Assembly: GCA_023398105.1 (NCBI GenBank)
Contig: JAEWST010000064.1
Coordinates: forward strand, 1 to 64,000
Reading direction: 5' to 3'
Length of the DNA stretch: 64,000 nucleotides
Origin: Bacillota bacterium
GTDB taxonomy: Bacteria > Bacillota > Clostridia > Acetivibrionales > DSM-1351
Shown here piece after piece: positions 63,774 to 64,000 of this stretch (the stretch's first letter is position 1; every line of letters starts with the position of its first letter). A model generated the notes under the pieces. That model saw nothing but the letters and a program-made list of their open reading frames with translations, had not been told where the DNA came from and did not search any database. The position numbers and the translations under genes were made by a program.

Positions 63774-64000
63774 CTATTTCTTTTTGTCAATAAAATAGGA
63801 TGGTTTATCCAACTTTGCAGCAACATTATAGCCATTATTAACCATTTTATGCTGTTTAACCTTCCTTATTTCGCTTGCTAAATTGTCAAGTACAGCTTGA
63901 ACTTGATTTTTATTTTCAATCTCAAAAACTTGAATCTGCTTGGTAGCATTTGATATATCAGTAATAATTTGCTTTAATTCTGCTGCTCTGTCAAACTTAA
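63774..64000 (-). CDS. Partial gene: 3' end of a coiled-coil protein, possibly FlgN/FliT-like flagellar chaperone
   Basis: 75 codons are open on the minus strand from the window edge to a stop at 63774-63776. Helical, charged sequence (AELKQIITDISNATKQIQVF; VQAVLDNLASEIRKV) ends GYNVAAKLDKPSYFIDKKK. Such an ending after a helical bundle resembles clostridial flagellar export chaperones, but this is recalled likeness only. The start lies outside the window. Confidence 0.6.
   Translation of the reverse strand, partial: KFDRAAELKQIITDISNATKQIQVFEIENKNQVQAVLDNLASEIRKVKQHKMVNNGYNVAAKLDKPSYFIDKKK

Noticed and set aside
1..64000. CRISPR arrays, rRNA, tRNA, prophage
   Set aside because: No regularly spaced repeats, no rRNA-like or tRNA cloverleaf with the expected conserved bases, and no phage structural genes were seen. 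The cloverleaf-like folds at 45-136 and 36748-36845 lack T-loop and anticodon features.

Overview
The window is AT-rich DNA from a low-GC, Gram-positive, endospore-forming anaerobe of class Clostridia. Supporting signs are spmA/spmB, AbrB with Spo0A-box-like sites, RicT, a DarA-type c-di-AMP receptor, strong GGAGG ribosome binding sites, frequent GTG/TTG starts and an adjacent malate dehydrogenase/malic enzyme pair. The malate pair together with a xylan-sugar locus suggests a plant-fibre-degrading Ruminiclostridium-like relative; that placement is inference. No rRNA, tRNA or CRISPR array was seen, and no intact transposase gene.

Layout. 1-520: end of a structured repeat, no gene. 521-2378: spmB/spmA on the minus strand, divergent from abrB. 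2520-9928 (minus): speA-tmk-darA-yaaR-holB-ricT-ferredoxin-trmN6-rsmI, the order known around yaaO-yabC-abrB of Bacillus. 9975-11560: broken accessory genes (truncated AAA ATPase, orphan CXXX-type RiPP protein, decayed gene). 11828-15682 (plus): peptide-binding lipoprotein, sensor kinase and response regulator. 15856-30164 (minus): nitroreductase, then a carbohydrate locus with two YesN-type regulators, one YesM-type kinase, an LplABC-type importer, a cytoplasmic GH10 xylanase and a GH2 enzyme. 30519-32793: malic enzyme and malate dehydrogenase. 33286-36479: coaX, a low-complexity protein, birA and an unknown gene. 36626-40891: a foldback mobile element, cyanophycin synthetase, cyanophycinase and a small membrane protein. 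41384-42415: a lone methyltransferase-like gene. 42609-45736: leuB, leuD, leuC. 45936-51479: AraC regulator, DEAD-box helicase, ABC-F protein, radical SAM/SPASM protein. 51605-61213: a Tad-type pilus locus that includes a protein kinase fused to a MinD-like domain. 61539-64000: radical SAM activase-like protein, membrane-anchored hydrolase and the 3' part of a possible flagellar chaperone gene.

The intergenic DNA is unusually rich in structured repeats. A 56-bp inverted-repeat element and its short and long derivatives occur seven times. A separate hairpin module with compensated stem changes occurs six times, mostly upstream of minus-strand start codons. A 340-bp foldback element follows cphA and has a two-hairpin centre like that of the repeat at the window start. 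A further 56-bp hairpin repeat sits at the 3' ends of holB and cphB. These repeats and the kinase-MinD fusion are the most novel-looking content.
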